64,000 nt of DNA from Trichomonas vaginalis G3 (GCF_026262505.1 NC_067205.1:21015645-21079644), one strand, 5' to 3'; shown: positions 1 through 10,629, counted from the first letter of the stretch. Numbers and translations are program-made. Notes: generated by a model not told the origin, from the sequence alone.

Positions 1-1983
1 GCATACTCTTGTTGAGGGTCAAGATTTTTCGGCTGTTCCAAATCTTCATCTAGTTCTGTGAAGTTAGTTTCCAAAGGAGTGACTTGTTCGTTTCCTTCAG
101 GCTCTTCTAGCTGTTGTTGCTGAACTATTTCTTCCATGTCTGGTTGTATCTGAACTAGTTCTTCCTGTGGAGTTTCTTGTACCTCATCTGCTGGCATTTC
201 ATATATTCCGAGACCGTTTTCAACAAGTTCCCTTTCTAAGTCATCCGGACTCAAACCTTTCTTCTTTCGTTCCGTCTCTATTTTTTACGCGTTTCATGAC
301 GAGTTGAATTGTCATTTAGCTCTGACATCAAATATCTCGGAGTAAATTCAGTCATGTCATTTGGATGATATGCTATTAAATCATATCCCTTAGCGAGCTT
401 GTATTTTCCAGGTTTGAAATTATATCCCATTTGGTGCTGAACCATAAAGCTAAATAGGTTCGGGTCAGTATTTCCATCCTTGAACTTTCTAATAGCTTCT
501 TTATATCTGTCACTAAAGTCAATACTATCTGGGTAACCATAGTCTTCCTTAAGCCTTTTAAGAATTCTTGGTTTCCTTGTTCTCTACTTCTTTTATGTCC
601 TTGCTCTGTTTGTGGTTGTTGTTGTGCAGGGTTTTGAACTGTTGGTTGCTGTGCTGGTTGTTGTGTTGGTTGTTGTGCTGGTTGTGGAGGTGGTGTTGTG
701 CTGGTTGTTGTGTTGGTTTTGGTGCATGCCTGTGTCTGTGTCCATGTGACGATGTAAATGTTTTAGGTAGTCCTGGTGCAGGTGCTTCTCTTGGAGGGTT
801 TGGTGGTATATAAGTTCCACCAGCTGGCACATATGTTCCATCTGCAGCGTAATGTCCTACCTGACTTTTCGTTTTTAAGAAAGCATTTACTAGGTCTGTT
901 TTGGTCTGTTGTAACTCTTTTTCTTGACTTTCCACAACAGTTGCTCTAACGGCGTCATAGCACTTTGAACTGCCTGTCTCGTTGCTGCATCTGTTATTTT
1001 CGTCATATTTTGTGCTACTTCTCTTAACTCTTTGTCGAAACCTTCAGACTTCAGTTTCTTTCCAGATGAGAAGTCGTTCACTTGTTTCACCTTACTATGA
1101 AGAGCTTCGAAAGCGTTCTTAAAAGTCAGCATTTGTTAAAGCTTCATTTGAACTATCTTCATCCGCTTGTATTTTTGTCCTTATTGACCCTATGAGTTGG
1201 GCTGCTTTAGCGTTGGCTTGGGCATCTAACCAGTCATTGTTGGCTTTTATATATTTCTGCGCTTTTCATTGCCTTTTGCATAGCCGCGTCGTTATTTTTA
1301 CTTTCTTGTGCTAAGTTTTCATACTGTACGGTTTTGGTTTTGCAACTGTAAAAGTTTTTCTGCCTTTACATTTGCTTCAACTTCTTTTTTATACTCATCG
1401 CTATCCATATATGTCTTCAGGGCTTTTTGTTTTATTTCTTCATCTTTCAGTACTTTATATTGAGTAGTATGGTTTTTCAAATTTATAACATTCTTGTTCC
1501 ATTTTTGCTACTTCTGCTGCTTTTTCTGACACTTTTTTCGCATATTCCTCTGTACTTAGTTTCTTTCAGTTGTTCTTCTTTCTTCTTTTTCTCTACGTTT
1601 AACTCATTTAGTTTCTTTGTGTGTCTGTCATATTCTAGTTTCTTTTCGTTTTCACTTATTTGCTTCTGTATGTCTATGTTGACTTTTGACATCTGATATT
1701 TGATTTTTTGAGTGAACTCAAATTCATTTGACTTTGAGGGTTATATGCTGTTCCGTCTGCAGCTCCACCATAGCTGCCATTTTCGCTAAAAGTGCCGCTC
1801 TTAAAACCTCCACTCTGTGCACCAACAACTCGGTTTAAAAGCATAGGATTGCTTGACATTTGTTGCAACATAGTGGGGTCATTCAGCAATTTGTTGTTGC
1901 AACTGTTGTGGTGTTAGTCTTACTATTGGATGTTTCAATGCTCTCTTCCTCTTACGTATATTCTTACGTAGCTTACGTGGCAT
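1..1983 (-). pseudogene. Broken gene for a long structural-looking protein, possibly from a virus-like element (fossil)
   Basis: Minus-strand coding fragments run from an ATG at 1983 leftward past the window edge. In order: a very basic start (MPRKLRKNIRKRKR) followed by a Gln-rich stretch; a Gly/Ser/Asn-rich block near 1880-1700; Lys/Glu/Gln/Ala-rich, probably coiled-coil blocks over about 1690-900; a Pro/His/Gln/Asn low-complexity block over about 860-600; a more globular-looking block near 550-290 rich in aromatic residues; and an acidic Gln/Glu-rich tail reaching base 1. The reading is broken about eight times. The basic start, the helical middle and the one-base spacing from the upstream frame resemble structural proteins of virus-like elements such as Mavericks/Polintons. 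I recognise no diagnostic capsid, protease, ATPase, integrase or polymerase motif, so this assignment is an inference. A decayed host gene is the alternative. Single-base errors in the assembly could also contribute to the breaks. Confidence 0.5.
609..745. repeat. Low-complexity GTT/CAA-rich tract inside the broken gene
   Basis: The plus strand is an irregular run of ttgttgtg, ctggttgt and similar words. On the minus strand it reads as a His/Asn/Gln-rich stretch (for example HNQHNNQHNNQHSNQQ). It is an imperfect microsatellite of the slippage-prone kind and explains the artefactual Leu/Cys/Trp-rich open frame on the plus strand at 568-813. Confidence 0.7.
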
Positions 1984-1984
1984 T

Positions 1985-2242
1985 TTAAGTGAAGTTAAAA
2001 AGCGGTTTTTGACAGATGTTTATATGACACTTTTGTTCAGCACAAAAAACTACTCGGTCAAAGTTGTTGTCAGTTTTGTAAAATAACCGTCCTATCTCAT
2101 TCTATAAGGGGGAAAGTCTTCTCAAAGTATACTTCCTTGGAACGCCTGTAAACTTTTCCTGTAGCGACGATAGACCCTTACTTGTCCGGACAAAGCTGTA
2201 CTATTTTGAGTGCTCTACAAAAAAGTCAACGGCTACGACTCT
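1985..2242 (-). pseudogene. 3' end of an upstream minus-strand gene, broken (fossil candidate)
   Basis: Between the N gap and the ATG at 1983 the minus strand has amino-acid-like composition over most of its length, with charged and aromatic residues, for example DNNFDRVVFCAEQKC near 2070-2030. It ends with a TAA at 1987-1985, one base before the next ATG. The fragment is incomplete on its 5' side because of the gap, and has a few breaks. The tight stop-to-start spacing suggests both frames belong to one compact element. The product is not recognised. It could also be a chance open stretch, but composition and placement argue for a real former gene. Confidence 0.4.
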
Positions 2243-2342
2243 NNNNNNNNNNNNNNNNNNNNNNNNNNNNNNNNNNNNNNNNNNNNNNNNNNNNNNNNNN
2301 NNNNNNNNNNNNNNNNNNNNNNNNNNNNNNNNNNNNNNNNNN
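2243..2342. other. Assembly gap of exactly 100 N
   Basis: One hundred consecutive N, the conventional length for a gap of unknown size. Non-repetitive coding remnants lie to the left and fully formed 93-bp satellite to the right, so the junction is missing and physical adjacency of the two sides rests on scaffolding only. Confidence 0.98.
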
Positions 2343-5300
2343 CGATGAAGTTTTGACACGAAGTGAAGATTTGCACTTCGTCAAAAAAGTGAAGGTTCGA
2401 CAAAACATTTACGTTAATGTTTGACAAAGCATATACGATGAAGTTTTGACACGAAGTGAAGATTTGCACTTCGTCAAAAAAGTGAAGGTTCGACAAAACA
2501 TTTACGTTCATGTTTGACAAAGCATATACGATGAAGTTTCGACAAAACATTTACGTTCATGTTTGACAAAGCATATACGATGAAGTTTCGACAAAACATA
2601 TACGTTCATGTTTGACAAAGCATATACGATGAAGTTTTGACACGAAGTGAAGATTTGCACTTCGTCAAAAAAGTGAAGGTTCGACAAAACATTTACGTTA
2701 ATGTTTGACAAAGCATATACGATGAAGTTTTGACACGAAGTGAAGATTTGCACTTCGTCAAAAAAGTGAAGGTTCGACAAAACATATACGTTCATGTTTG
2801 ACAAAGCATATACGATGAAGTTTTGACAAAACATTTACGATGAAGTCTTGACAAATCATATACGAAGAAGTCATGACAAAACATTTACGAAGAAGTCTTG
2901 ACAAATCATTTACGAAGAAGTCTTGACACGAAGTGAAGATTTGCACTTCGTCAAAAAAGTGAAGGTTCGACAAAACATTTACGTTCATGTTTGACAAAAC
3001 ATATACGTTCATGTTTGACAAAGCATATACGATGAAGTTTTGACACGAAGTGAAGATTTGCACTTCGTCAAAAAAGTGAAGGTTCGACAAAACATTTACG
3101 TTCATGTTTGACAAAGCATATACGATGAAGTTTTGACACGAAGTGAAGATTTGCACTTCGTCAAAAAAGTGAAGGTTCGACAAAACATATACGTTCATGT
3201 TTGACAAAGCATATACGATGAAGTTTTGACACGAAGTGAAGATTTGCACTTCGTCAAAAAAGTGAAGGTTCGACAAAACATTTACGTTCATGTTTGACAA
3301 AGCATATACGATGAAGTTTCGACAAAACATATACGTTCATGTTTGACAAAGCATATACGATGAAGTTTTGACAAAACATTTACGATGAAGTTTGACAAAT
3401 CATTTACGAAGAAGTCTTGACACGAAGTGAAGATTTGCACTTCGTCAAAAAAGTGAAGGTTCGACAAAACATTTACGTTCATGTTTGACAAAGCATATAC
3501 GATGAAGTTTTGACACGAAGTGAAGATTTGCATTTCGTCAAAAAAGTGAAGGTTCGACAAAACATTTACGTTCATGTTTGACAAAGCATATACGATGAAG
3601 TTTTGACACGAAGTGAAGATTTGCACTTCGTCAAAAAAGTGAAGTTTCGACAAAACATATACGTTCATGTTTGACAAAGCATATACGATGAAGTTTTGAC
3701 ACGAAGTGAAGATTTGCACTTCGTCAAAAAAGTGAAGGTTCGACAAAACATTTACGTTCATGTTTGACAAAGCATATACGATGAAGTTTCGACAAAACAT
3801 ATACGTTCATGTTTGACAAAGCATATACGATGAAGTTTTGACAAAACATTTACGATGAAGTCTTGACAAATCATATACGAAGAGTCATGACAAAACATTT
3901 ACGAAGAAGTCTTGACACGAAGTGAAGATTTGCACTTCGTCAAAAAAGTGAAGGTTCGACAAAACATTTACGTTCATGTTTGACAAAACATATACGTTCA
4001 TGTTTGACAAAGCATATACGAAGAAGTCTTGACAAAACATATACGATGAAGTTTTGACACGAAGTGAAGATTTGCATTTCGTCAAAAAAGTGAAGGTTCG
4101 ACAAAACATTTACGTTCATGTTTGACAAAGCATATACGATGAAGTTTTGACACGAAGTGAAGATTTGCACTTCGTCAAAAAAGTGAAGGTTCGACAAAAC
4201 ATTTACGTTCATGTTTGACAAAGCATATACGATGAAGTTTCGACAAAACATATACGTTCATGTTTGACAAAGCATATACGATGAAGTTTTGACACGAAGT
4301 GAAGATTTGCACTTCGTCAAAAAAGTGAAGGTTCGACAAAACATTTACGTTCATGTTTGACAAAGCATATACGATGAAGTTTCGACAAAACATATACGTT
4401 CATGTTTGACAAAGCATATACGATGAAGTTTTGACACGAAGTGAAGATTTGCACTTCGTCAAAAAAGTGAAGGTTCGACAAAACATATACGTTCATGTTT
4501 GACAAACATATACGTTCATGTTGACAAAGCATATACGATGAAGTTTTGACAAATCATTTACGAAGAAGTCTTTGACAAATCATTTACGAAGAAGTCTTGA
4601 CACGAAGTGAAGATTTGCACTTCGTCAAAAAAGTGAAGGTTCGACAAAACATTTTACGTTCATGTTTGACAAAGCATATACGATGAAGTTTTGACACGAA
4701 GTGAAGATTTGCACTTCGTCAAAAAAGTGAAGGTTCGACAAAACATTTACGTTAATGTTTGACAAAGCATATACGATGAAGTTTTGACACGAAGTGAAGA
4801 TTTGCACTTCGTCAAAAAAGTGAAGGTTCGACAAAACATTTACGTTCATGTTTGACAAAGCATATACGATGAAGTTTCGACAAAACATTTACGTTCATGT
4901 TTGACAAAGCATATACGATGAAGTTTTGACACGAAGTGAAGATTTGCACTTCGTCAAAAAAGTGAAGGTTCGACAAAACATTTACGTTCATGTTTGACAA
5001 AGCATATACGATGAAGTTTCGACAAAACATATACGTTCATGTTTGACAAAGCATATACGATGAAGTTTGACACGAAGTGAAGATTTGCACTTGTCAAAAA
5101 AGTGAAGGTTCGACAAAACATATACGTTCATGTTTGACAAAGCATATACGATGAAGTTTTGACAAAACATTTACGATGAAGTCTTGACAAATCATATACG
5201 AAGAAGTCATGACAAAACATTTACGAAGAAGTCTTGACAAATCATTTACGAAAAGTCTTGACACGAAGGGAAGATTTGCACTTCGTCAAAAAAGTGAAGG

Positions 5301-6590
5301 TTCGACAAAACATTTACGTTCATGTTTGACAAAACATATACGTTCATGTTTGACAAAGCATATACGATGAAGTTTTGACACGAAGTGAAGATTTGCACTT
5401 CGTCAAAAAAGTGAAGGTTCGACAAAACATTTACGTTCATGTTTGACAAAGCATATACGATGAAGTTTTGACACGAAGTGAAGATTTGCACTTCGTCAAA
5501 AAAGTGAAGGTTCGACAAAACATTTACGTTCATGTTTGACAAAGCATATACGATGAAGTTTCGACAAAACATATACGTTCATGTTTTGACAAAGCATATA
5601 CGATGAAGTTTCGACAAAACATATACGTTCATGTTTGACAAAGCATATACGATGAAGTTTGACAAAACATTTACGATGAAGTCTTGACAAATCATATACG
5701 AAGAAGTCATGACAAAACCTTTACGAAGAAGTCTTGACAAATCATTTACGAAGAAGTCTTGACACGAAGTGAAGATTTGCACTTCGTCAAAAAAGTGAAG
5801 GTTCGACAAAACATTTACGTTCATGTTTGACAAAGCATATACGATGAAGTTTTGACACGAAGTGAAGATTTGCACTTCGTCAAAAAAGTGAAGGTTCGAC
5901 AAAACATTTACGTTCATGTTTGACAAAGCATATACGATGAAGTTTCGACAAAACATATACGTTCATGTTTGACAAAGCATATACGATGAAGTTTTGACAC
6001 GAAGTGAAGATTTGCACTTCGTCAAAAAAGTGAAGGTTCGACAAAACATTTACGTTCATGTTTGACAAAGCATATACGATGAAGTTTCGACAAAACATAT
6101 ACGTTCATGTTTGACAAAGCATATACGATGAAGTTTTGACAAAACATTTACGATGAAGTCTTGACAAATCATATACGAAGAAGTCATGACAAAACATTTA
6201 CGAAGAAGTCTTGACACGAAGTGAAGATTTGCACTTCGTCAAAAAAGTGAAGGTTCGACAAAACATTTACGTTCATGTTTGACAAAACATATACGTTCAT
6301 GTTTGACAAAGCATATACGAAGAAGTCTTGACAAAACATATACGATGAAGTTTTGACACGAAGTGAAGATTTGCACTTCGTCAAAAAAGTGAAGGTTCGA
6401 CAAAACATTTACGTTAATGTTTGACAAAGCATATACGATGAAGTTTTGACACGAAGTGAAGATTTGCACTTCGTCAAAAAAGTGAAGGTTCGACAAAACA
6501 TTACGTTCATGTTTGACAAAGCATATACGATGAAGTTTTGACACGAAGTGAAGATATTCGTCAAAAGTGAAGGTTCGACAAAACATATAC
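2343..6590. repeat. Satellite array A0 (93-bp and 142-bp units)
   Basis: Tandem array whose main unit is 93 bp: consecutive unit starts at 2343 and 2436 show the period. Each unit has one 25-mer and one 24-mer submonomer plus a 44-bp segment holding an inverted repeat, CGAAGTG and CACTTCG around an 8-base loop (AAGATTTG). A 49-bp unit without the hairpin alternates in places and gives 142-bp dimers, for example near 4175, 4317 and 4459. Runs of four or five plain 25-mers (near 2820-2930, 5160-5260, 5650-5760) interrupt the array. Many units carry single-base gains or losses. The minus-strand frame is open across 93-bp units but is not considered a gene. Confidence 0.95.
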
Positions 6591-7104
6591 GTTCATGTTT
6601 GACAAAGCATATACGAAGAAGTCTTGACAAAACATATTCGAAGAAGTCATGACAAAACATATAGCTCATGTTTGACACATATACGAAGAAATCATGACAA
6701 AACATTTACGCTCATTACGATGAAGAAGTCATGAAAATTCATGAGGTGAGAAAAGAGGTGAGAAAAGAGGTGAGATCTCACCTCTTCACCTAAACATTAT
6801 TTTTGGGTCATTTACGTTCATTACGAAGAAGTCATGACAAAACCTATACGAAGAAATCATGACAAAACATTTACGCTCATTTCGATGAAGAAGTCATGAA
6901 AATTCATGAGGTGAGAAAAGAGGTGAGAAAAGAGGTGAGATCTCACCTCTTCACCTAAACATTATTTTTGGGTCATTTACGTTCATTACGAAGAAGTCAT
7001 GACAAAACATTACGAAGAAATCATGAAAATTCATGAGGTGAGAAAAGAGGTGAGATCTCACCTCTTCACCTAAACATTATTTTTGGGTCATTTACGTTCA
7101 TTAC
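6591..7104. repeat. Three palindrome cassettes (P) with 25-mer spacers
   Basis: Plain 25-mers lead into three copies of a cassette of the form ATGAAAATTCATGAGGTGAG, then one or two AAAAGAGGTGAG iterations, then the perfect 18-bp palindrome GAGGTGAGATCTCACCTC, then TTCACCTAAACATTATT and TTTGGGTCATTTACG. The palindrome cores are at 6767-6784, 6932-6949 and 7047-7064. The AA/TT flanks extend perfect symmetry to 22 bp. The third cassette has one GAGGTGAGAAAA iteration fewer than the first two. Confidence 0.92.
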
Positions 7105-7370
7105 GAAGATGTTATACCATCTAAGAACTTGCGATTTTCATACGGAATCTCTTCTCTCGGTTTTTCGAGGGAAGCAATCATATGAGGAAATTCTTCTAAA
7201 AGTTCTTTTGTCTGATTTACATCTAATGAAAAAGTTTAGAAGAATTTTCTTATTCTTTCTGGCTTATTTTTGTTTTTCCAGTACTCCCGCTCTAATGGTC
7301 CCAGATGTGTTGACTTTGACTCTCTCAAGTTCTTAGATGGTATAACATCTTCAACGCCTCCTTCATAATC
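7101..7370 (-). pseudogene. Coding relic inside foldback insert F, copy 1
   Basis: The minus strand from 7370 to the TAA at 7103-7101 is 90 codons long and open apart from one interruption. Composition is ordinary for a soluble protein, rich in Lys, Glu, Leu and Asn, with pieces such as EDVIPSKNLRESK, LGPLEREYWKNKNKPERIRK, ELLEEFPHMIASLEKP and EEIPYENRKFLDGI. The frame continues beyond the right inverted repeat, so it is not confined to the element ends. No family is recognised. It may derive from a host gene or from a mobile or virus-like element. The 75-codon open frame on the opposite strand has a Phe/Leu/Ser-rich composition and is judged to be its shadow. Confidence 0.45.
7105..7352. mobile_element. 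Foldback insert F, copy 1, with 27-bp perfect inverted ends
   Basis: A 248-bp segment unlike the satellite, bounded by perfect 27-bp inverted repeats at 7105-7131 (starting GAAGATGTTATACC) and 7326-7352. It looks like a MITE or foldback element. No target duplication is visible: the left flank is satellite directly, while the right flank has about 17 further non-satellite bases before GACAAAGC-type satellite resumes. The interior reads as a coding relic on the minus strand, which is unusual for a MITE, so a captured gene fragment with a duplicated inverted end is an alternative. No transposase is present. Confidence 0.7.
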
Positions 7371-7828
7371 TTGACAAAGCATATACGAAGAAGTCTTGAC
7401 AAAGCATATACGAAGAAGTCATGACAAAACATTTACGATGAAGTCATGACAAAACATTTACGAAGAAGTCTTGACAAATCATTTACGAAGAAGTCTTGAC
7501 AAAACATATACGATGAAGTTTTGACACGAAGTGAAGATTTGCACTTCGTCAAAAAAGTGAAGTTCGACAAAACATATACGTTCATGTTTGACAAAGCATA
7601 TACGAAGAAGTCTTGACAAAACATATTCGAAGAAGTCATGACAAAACATATACGCTCATGTTTGACAAAACATATACGAAGAAATCATGACAAAACATTT
7701 ACGCTCATTACGATGAAGAAGTCATGAAAATTCATGAGGTGAGAAAAGAGGTGAGAAAAGAGGTGAGATCTCACCTCTTCACCTAAACATTATTTTTGGG
7801 TCATTTACGTTCATTACGAAGAAGTCAT
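7353..7828. repeat. 25-mer run, one hairpin unit, one P cassette
   Basis: After the 17-base non-satellite tail of insert F come plain 25-mers, a single hairpin-bearing unit (about 7523-7566), more 24/25-mers, and a P cassette with its palindrome at 7760-7777. The same order follows the other two F copies. Confidence 0.88.
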
Positions 7829-9554
7829 GACAAAACCTATACGAAGAAATCATGACAAAACATTTACGATGAAGAAGTCATGACAAAGCATATACGATGA
7901 AGTTTCGACAAATCATTTACGTTCATGTTTGACAAAGCATATACGATGAAATCATGACAAAACATATACGAAGAAGTTTCGACAAAACATGTACGATGAA
8001 ATCATGACAAAACATATACGATGAAGTTTTGACAAAACATATACGAAGAAGTCATGACAAAACATAAACGAAGAAGTCATGACAAAACATTTACGATGAA
8101 GAAGTCATGACAAAACATAAACGAAGAAATCATGACAAAACATTTACGATGAAGAAGTCATGACAAAGCATAAACGAAGAAATCATGACAAATCATTTAC
8201 GTTCATTACGATGAAGAAATCATGACAAAACATGTACGTTCATGTTTGACAAAACATTTACGATGAAGAAATCATGACAAAACATAAACGAAGAAATCAT
8301 GACAAATCATTTACATTCATTACGATGAAGAAGTCATGACAAAACATGTACGTTCATGTTTGACAAAACATTTACGATGAAGTTTCGACAAAACATTTAC
8401 ACTCATTACGATGAAGAAGTCATGACAAATCATTTACGTTCATTACGATGAAGAAGTCTTGACAAAACATTTACGCTCATGTTTGACAAAACATTTACAC
8501 TCATTACGATGAAGAAGTCTTGACAAAGCATATACGTTCATTACGATGAAGAAGTCATGACAAAACATATACGCTCATTACGATGAAGAAATCATGACAA
8601 AACATTTACGATGAAGTAGTGACAAAACATATACGATGAAGAAGTCTTGACAAAACATTTACGCTCATGTTTGACAAAGCATATACGTTCATTACGATGA
8701 AGAAGTCATGACAAAGCATATACGATGAAATCATGACAAAACATAAACGAAGAAATCATGACAAAACATTTCCGATGAAGAAATCATGAAAATTCAATGA
8801 GGTGAGAAAAGAGGTGAGATCTCACCTCTTCACCTAAACATTATTTTTGGGTCATTTACGCTCATTACGAAGAAATCATGACAAAACATATACGAAGAAA
8901 TCATGACAAAATATAAACGTTCATTCCGATGAAGAAATCATGAAAATTCAATGAGGTGAGAAAAGAGGTGAGATCTCACCTCTTCACCTAAAATATATTT
9001 TTGTCTGATTTACGCTCATTACGATGAAGAAATCATGACAAAACATTTACGAAGAAGAAATCATGACAAAGCATATACGCTCATTACGATGAAGAAATCA
9101 TGACAAAACATTTACGATGAAGAAGTCTTGACAAAGCATATACGTTCATGTTTGACACATTCATTTACACTCATTACGATGAAGAAATCATGACAAAACA
9201 TATACAATGAAGAAATCATGAGATTAGAAATGAGATTAGAAATGAGGTTAGATCTAACCATCTACCCTAAACATTATTTTTAGTCGTTTACGTTCATTAC
9301 GATGAAGAAGTTTCGACACATTCATTTACGCTCATTACGATAAAATCATCATGACAAAACATATACGTTCATTACGATGAAGAAATCATGAAAATTCAAT
9401 GAGGTGAGAAAAGAGGTGAGATCTAACCATCTACCCTAAACATTATTTTTGGATCATTTACACTCATTCCGATGAAGAAGTTTCGACAAAACATTAACGA
9501 TAAAATCATCATGACAAAACATTAACGTTCATTACGATGAAGTGTTCTGATGAA

Positions 9555-9727
9555 GTCATAACTGCCTTCCTCCTGTGTTGTTGTCTAAATGTCATGTTGT
9601 CTCATTTTTTCAGAGAAGTTAAATGACCTGGTAGCACATGGTAACATGGTAGCACCTTCAGTTCTTCAAAAATAATTAATTATTGAATGACCTAAAAACC
9701 ATTAATGAAAACATTATTTTTGGATCA
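9555..9727. repeat. Single T module in B1
   Basis: A non-satellite stretch starting GTCATAACTGCCTTCC. It contains a pyrimidine run ending in CAG (CTCATTTTTTCAG), the direct repeats TGGTAGCACATGG and CATGGTAGCACC, a perfect 14-bp palindrome AATAATTAATTATT near 9671, and the AACATTATTTTTGG tail shared with the P cassettes. Corresponding modules start at 19450, 25230, 28299, 39858, 45641, 48711 and 54758. No coding potential is seen. Confidence 0.8.
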
Positions 9728-10066
9728 TTTACACTCATTACGATGAAGAAGTTTCGACAAAACATTAACGTTCATTACGATGAAGAAGTTTTGACAAAAC
9801 ATATACGTTCATTACGATGAAGAAATCATGAAAATTCAATGAGGTGAGAAAAGAGGTGAGATCTCACCTCTTCACCTAAACATTATTTTTGGGTCATTTA
9901 CGCTCATTACGATGAAGAAATCATGACAAAACATTTACGAAGAAGTTTTGACAAAACATATACGAAGAAGTTTTGACAAAACATATACGTTCATTACGAT
10001 GAAGAAATCATGACAAAACATTTACGAAGAAGTTTTGACAAAACATATACGTTCATTACGATGAAG

Positions 10067-10545
10067 TTTATTTCCTGCTGTGTTGTCAAAATGTCATGTT
10101 GTCACACTTTTTCAGAGAAGTTAAATGACCGAGTGACACATGGTGACGTAGTGACACCTTCAGTTCTTCAAAAATAAGTCATAACTGCCTTCCTCCTGTG
10201 TTGTTGTCTAAATGTCATGTTGTCTCATTTTTTCAGAGAAGTTAAATGACCGAGTGACACATGGTGACGTAGTGACACCTTCAGTTCTTCAAAAATAAGT
10301 CATAACTGCCTTCCTCCTGTGTTGTTGTCAAAATGTCATGAGTTAAATTACCTGGTGACCGAGTGACACCTTCAGTTCTTCAAAAATAAGTCATAACTGC
10401 CTTCCTCCTGTGTTGTTGTCTAAATGTCATGTTGTCTCATTTTTTCAGAGAAGTTAAATGACCTGGTGACACATGGTGACGTAGTGACACCTTCAGTTCT
10501 TCAAAAATAATTAATTATTGAATAACCTGAAACCATGAACGTAAA
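10067..10545. repeat. Tandem T group in B1, four copies of a 121-bp module
   Basis: Four consecutive T modules. Starts at 10178, 10299 and 10390 give periods of 121 bp and then 91 bp, the 91-bp copy having lost 30 bp that include the pyrimidine-CAG stretch; a divergent first copy starts at 10067. GTGAC words recur at short spacing within each (GAGTGACACATGGTGACG and TAGTGACACC). The last copy ends in the AATAATTAATTATT palindrome. The same four-copy group, with the same deletion in copy three, is found from 19961, 25742, 28811, 40370, 46153, 49285 and 55245. Confidence 0.88.
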
Positions 10546-10629
10546 CATTATTTTTGGATCATTTACGCTCATTACGATGAAGTTTTGACACGAAGTGAAG
10601 AATTGCACTTCGTCAAAAAAGTGAAGGTT

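Noticed and set aside
568-813. Plus-strand open frame rich in Leu, Cys and Trp
   Set aside because: It is the complement of the His/Asn/Gln low-complexity tract of the minus-strand broken gene.
1427-1696. Plus-strand Phe/Ser/Leu-rich open frame resembling a membrane protein
   Set aside because: It is the complement of a Lys/Glu-rich coiled-coil stretch; such complements routinely look hydrophobic.
2343-6590. CRISPR-like array of repeats and spacers
   Set aside because: No unique spacers: the parts between hairpins are the same submonomers, unit lengths vary, and there are no cas genes.
7109-7336. Plus-strand 75-codon open frame in insert F
   Set aside because: Its Phe/Ser/Leu-rich composition and start inside the inverted repeat fit a shadow; the minus strand has far more protein-like composition over a longer span.
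7805-7825. Trichomonad-type initiator (TCA, short spacer, TCATTA) in TCATTTACGTTCATTACG
   Set aside because: The spacer is three bases too long for that consensus as I recall it, and the word arises from two adjacent submonomers, so it is not evidence for promoters or for the taxon.
10101-10136. 3' splice site (CACTTTTTCAG and CTCATTTTTTCAG) in T modules
   Set aside because: There is a pyrimidine run with CAG but no paired donor, branch point or exon with coding potential, so it is not annotated as an intron border.
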